The translations under genes and the position numbers were made by a program. This document shows, piece after piece, positions 42,217 through 42,710 of a stretch of 42,710 bases of DNA. The number at the start of each line of letters is the position of its first letter. Positions within the stretch are counted from its first letter, which is position 1. The notes beneath the pieces were generated by a model. The model did no database searches. It had not been told where the DNA came from and worked only from the letters and a program-made list of their open reading frames with translations. Origin of the DNA: a virus; IMG/VR virus record IMGVR_UViG_3300011115_000006, positions 1 to 42,710 of that record; one strand, 5' to 3'.

Positions 42217-42710
42217 TTAAGCAGACGCTGGGTTAGCCGAACCGTCGCTATCGCGCACAGTGTATGTGACCGACACAACGATTGAGCCAGCAGTTGCATC
42301 GGCAGTGGCTGCTGTAAATGTGCCGTAAATAATTGCGTCTGTTGTGCCAACATTGTTTGTTTTGGCAGCTTGTGTAGCCGCTGCAATAGTTGCAGGGGAT
42401 ACTTGAACCGCAGAGGTTCCACTGTTAACAGATGTCAGGTAGAAGTTGGATGTTCCAGATGTTCCAATCGTGACGCCGCAGTTACTAGCACCAGTTAAGG
42501 CGGTAATCACATATATATCAAACCGCATAATTTGTGCGCCAGCAGGCAGGACAAACATTTGCACTGCTGTGGGGGATGCCAAGATAGTAGCCGTGGCTGC
42601 GGTGTACGACTGAGAAACAATCGTTGCGCCCATATTGCGGATAGTGCCAGCAGTTGTACCGGTGGTGTTTTTAACAGTGCCGAGCAGCCAAGGGCCTAGG
42701 TGAGTTGCGA
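42217..42710 (-). CDS. Virion protein, N-terminus cut by window edge
   Basis: An ATG at 42633 would give 138 residues, but the frame stays open to the edge and adds a plausible lead (HLGPWLLGTVKNTTGTTAG), so the true start is probably outside. The visible part is beta-rich with a VRDSDGSANPASA tail and an AGAQIMRFDIYVITALTG segment. The open frame and similar composition argue against starting at 42633. Likely a head or decoration protein at the distal end of the capsid block; no family was recognised. Confidence 0.7.
   Translation of the reverse strand, partial: ATHLGPWLLGTVKNTTGTTAGTIRNMGATIVSQSYTAATATILASPTAVQMFVLPAGAQIMRFDIYVITALTGASNCGVTIGTSGTSNFYLTSVNSGTSAVQVSPATIAAATQAAKTNNVGTTDAIIYGTFTAATADATAGSIVVSVTYTVRDSDGSANPASA

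Overview
The window looks like part of the genome of a tailed double-stranded DNA bacteriophage (Caudoviricetes). The most likely type is a short-tailed phage of an aquatic bacterium. The reasons are a phage replication block on the + strand, a long block of adaptor, fibre, lysis and ejection-type genes on the - strand, overlapping start and stop codons throughout, and almost no intergenic DNA. No integrase, repressor, ribosomal gene, CRISPR array or convincing tRNA was seen. The host cannot be read from the sequence, but a near-consensus sigma-70 promoter argues for a bacterium. Terminase, portal and major capsid genes are not in the window and probably lie beyond the right edge, upstream in the - strand operon.

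Region 1 (1-11959, + strand) is the early and replication module. It holds a partial gene, a GT2 glycosyltransferase with TPR-like repeats, a DUF3310 protein, an HNH endonuclease whose start codon lies in a perfect hairpin, a family A DNA polymerase with 3'-5' exonuclease, and a Cas4/RecB-like PD-(D/E)XK nuclease with four Fe-S-type cysteines. After two small genes come a consensus promoter and about 170 non-coding bases that can form five stem-loops, then an SNF2-type helicase, a coiled-coil protein, a four-cysteine protein that may bind ssDNA, a helix-turn-helix protein, an intrinsic terminator and a PrimPol-DUF927 primase-helicase. Together these supply priming, unwinding, synthesis and recombination functions.

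Region 2 (11956-42710, - strand) is the virion and lysis module, transcribed from right to left. From the right edge it runs: small virion proteins and a DUF6321 protein, a set of small basic Gly/Lys-rich proteins sharing short motifs, head-tail adaptors (gp4-like and SU10-like), tail-tip and fibre-type proteins with repeats, three paralogous glycine-rich adhesin-type genes (one fused to LamG-like domains), a lysis cassette (membrane protein, GTA-type holin, M15 endolysin), a gp10-like tail hub protein and a small beta-rich protein. It ends with three very large proteins (1390, 790 and 2038 aa) in the place where podoviruses keep their DNA-ejection proteins. The two operons meet tail to tail with overlapping stop codons at 11956-11959.

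The features most worth a second look are the structured leader after the promoter at 5469-5497, a short motif vocabulary recurring in otherwise unrelated virion proteins, the Thr-alternating repeat tract with three identical 102-bp units, the hairpin over the HNH start codon, and the Leu at the polymerase position equivalent to Phe762.
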